Assembly: GCA_041309225.1 (NCBI GenBank)
Contig: JBFYZZ010000262.1
Span: forward strand, 1-15,817
Source: JAFGLY01 sp041309225
Lineage (GTDB): Bacteria > Myxococcota_A > UBA796 > JAFGLY01
DNA length: 15,817 bases
Direction of reading: 5' to 3'
Shown here: positions 14,653 to 15,817 of the stretch, piece by piece
Layout: each line of letters starts with the position of its first letter
Numbering within the stretch: the first letter of the stretch is position 1
Position numbers and translations under genes: made by a program
The notes under the pieces: model-generated
Told to the model about the DNA's origin: nothing
The model's input: the letters and a program-made list of their open reading frames with translations, nothing else
Databases searched by the model: none

Positions 14653-14660
14653 GGTACGAG

Positions 14661-14690
14661 TTGCCGCCGCGAGGACACCTGCCGTAACAT
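14661..14690 (+). promoter_or_regulatory. Possible sigma-70-type promoter for the kinase gene
   Basis: TTGCCG (14661-14666) and TAACAT (14685-14690) are separated by 18 bases, a fair match to -35/-10 spacing in an 89-base gap of otherwise high GC. Transcription would begin near 14697, leaving a leader of about 45 bases. Confidence 0.35.
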
Positions 14691-14727
14691 CCAGCCGACC
14701 CGACCAGGGCCGTCACCGCCGGCGGCG

Positions 14728-14735
14728 AGGAGAGG
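14728..14735 (+). promoter_or_regulatory. Ribosome binding site for the kinase
   Basis: AGGAGAGG precedes the GTG at 14742 by six bases and the TTG at 14736 by none; the spacing decides for the GTG. Confidence 0.55.
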
Positions 14736-14741
14736 TTGTAC

Positions 14742-15817
<1,076 letters not shown>

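Overview
This window has very high GC with strong G/C third-codon bias. Several traits suggest a member of the Myxococcota or a neighbouring deltaproteobacterial lineage, probably environmental or a metagenome assembly. They are an Asp-Thr-Gly repeat protein ending in Gly-Cys, a membrane segment and an Arg cluster (the MYXO-CTERM/GC_trans_RRR type), a eukaryotic-type Ser/Thr kinase, FHA-like domains beside a von Willebrand A (VWA) lipoprotein, and GTG/TTG starts. The lineage is inferred from gene content; no rRNA or marker gene is present. I see no tRNA, rRNA, CRISPR array or insertion sequence. The window is almost completely coding, and no gap exceeds about 165 bases.

Left part (1-5255): a CDP-sugar / surface-glycan island. 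On the + strand are the end of a polytopic membrane protein, rfbF (glucose-1-phosphate cytidylyltransferase) and rfbG (CDP-glucose 4,6-dehydratase). They meet a convergent - strand run: an abequose/paratose-synthase-like reductase, a CDP-paratose 2-epimerase-like enzyme and a family 2 glycosyltransferase. Together these cover activation, 4,6-dehydration, a likely 4-keto reduction, 2-epimerisation and transfer. RfbH, the 3-dehydrase needed for 3,6-dideoxy sugars, is not in the window.

Middle (5305-10368): an Obg/DRG-like GTPase with a C-terminal TGS domain and a DUF3592-like membrane protein lie upstream of the sugar genes on the - strand. Divergent from them is a deoxyhypusine-synthase-like enzyme that keeps the catalytic Lys motif. 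It is followed by the small DTG-repeat sorted protein, whose stop overlaps the start of a predicted lipoprotein flavoenzyme of the FAD_binding_2 (fumarate reductase/ketosteroid dehydrogenase) type.

Right part (10381-15817): a candidate signalling module. A protein with an N-terminal degenerate FHA-like domain, one membrane helix and a large unrecognised outer domain is divergent from a two-gene overlapping pair: a six-helix membrane protein with a C-terminal degenerate FHA-like domain, and a VWA lipoprotein that also has a C-terminal membrane helix. A Ser/Thr kinase follows on the same strand and runs off the window end. Both FHA-like domains appear to lack the phosphothreonine-binding Arg. 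This cluster is the best candidate for an undescribed system; its function is inferred only from domain content and neighbourhood.
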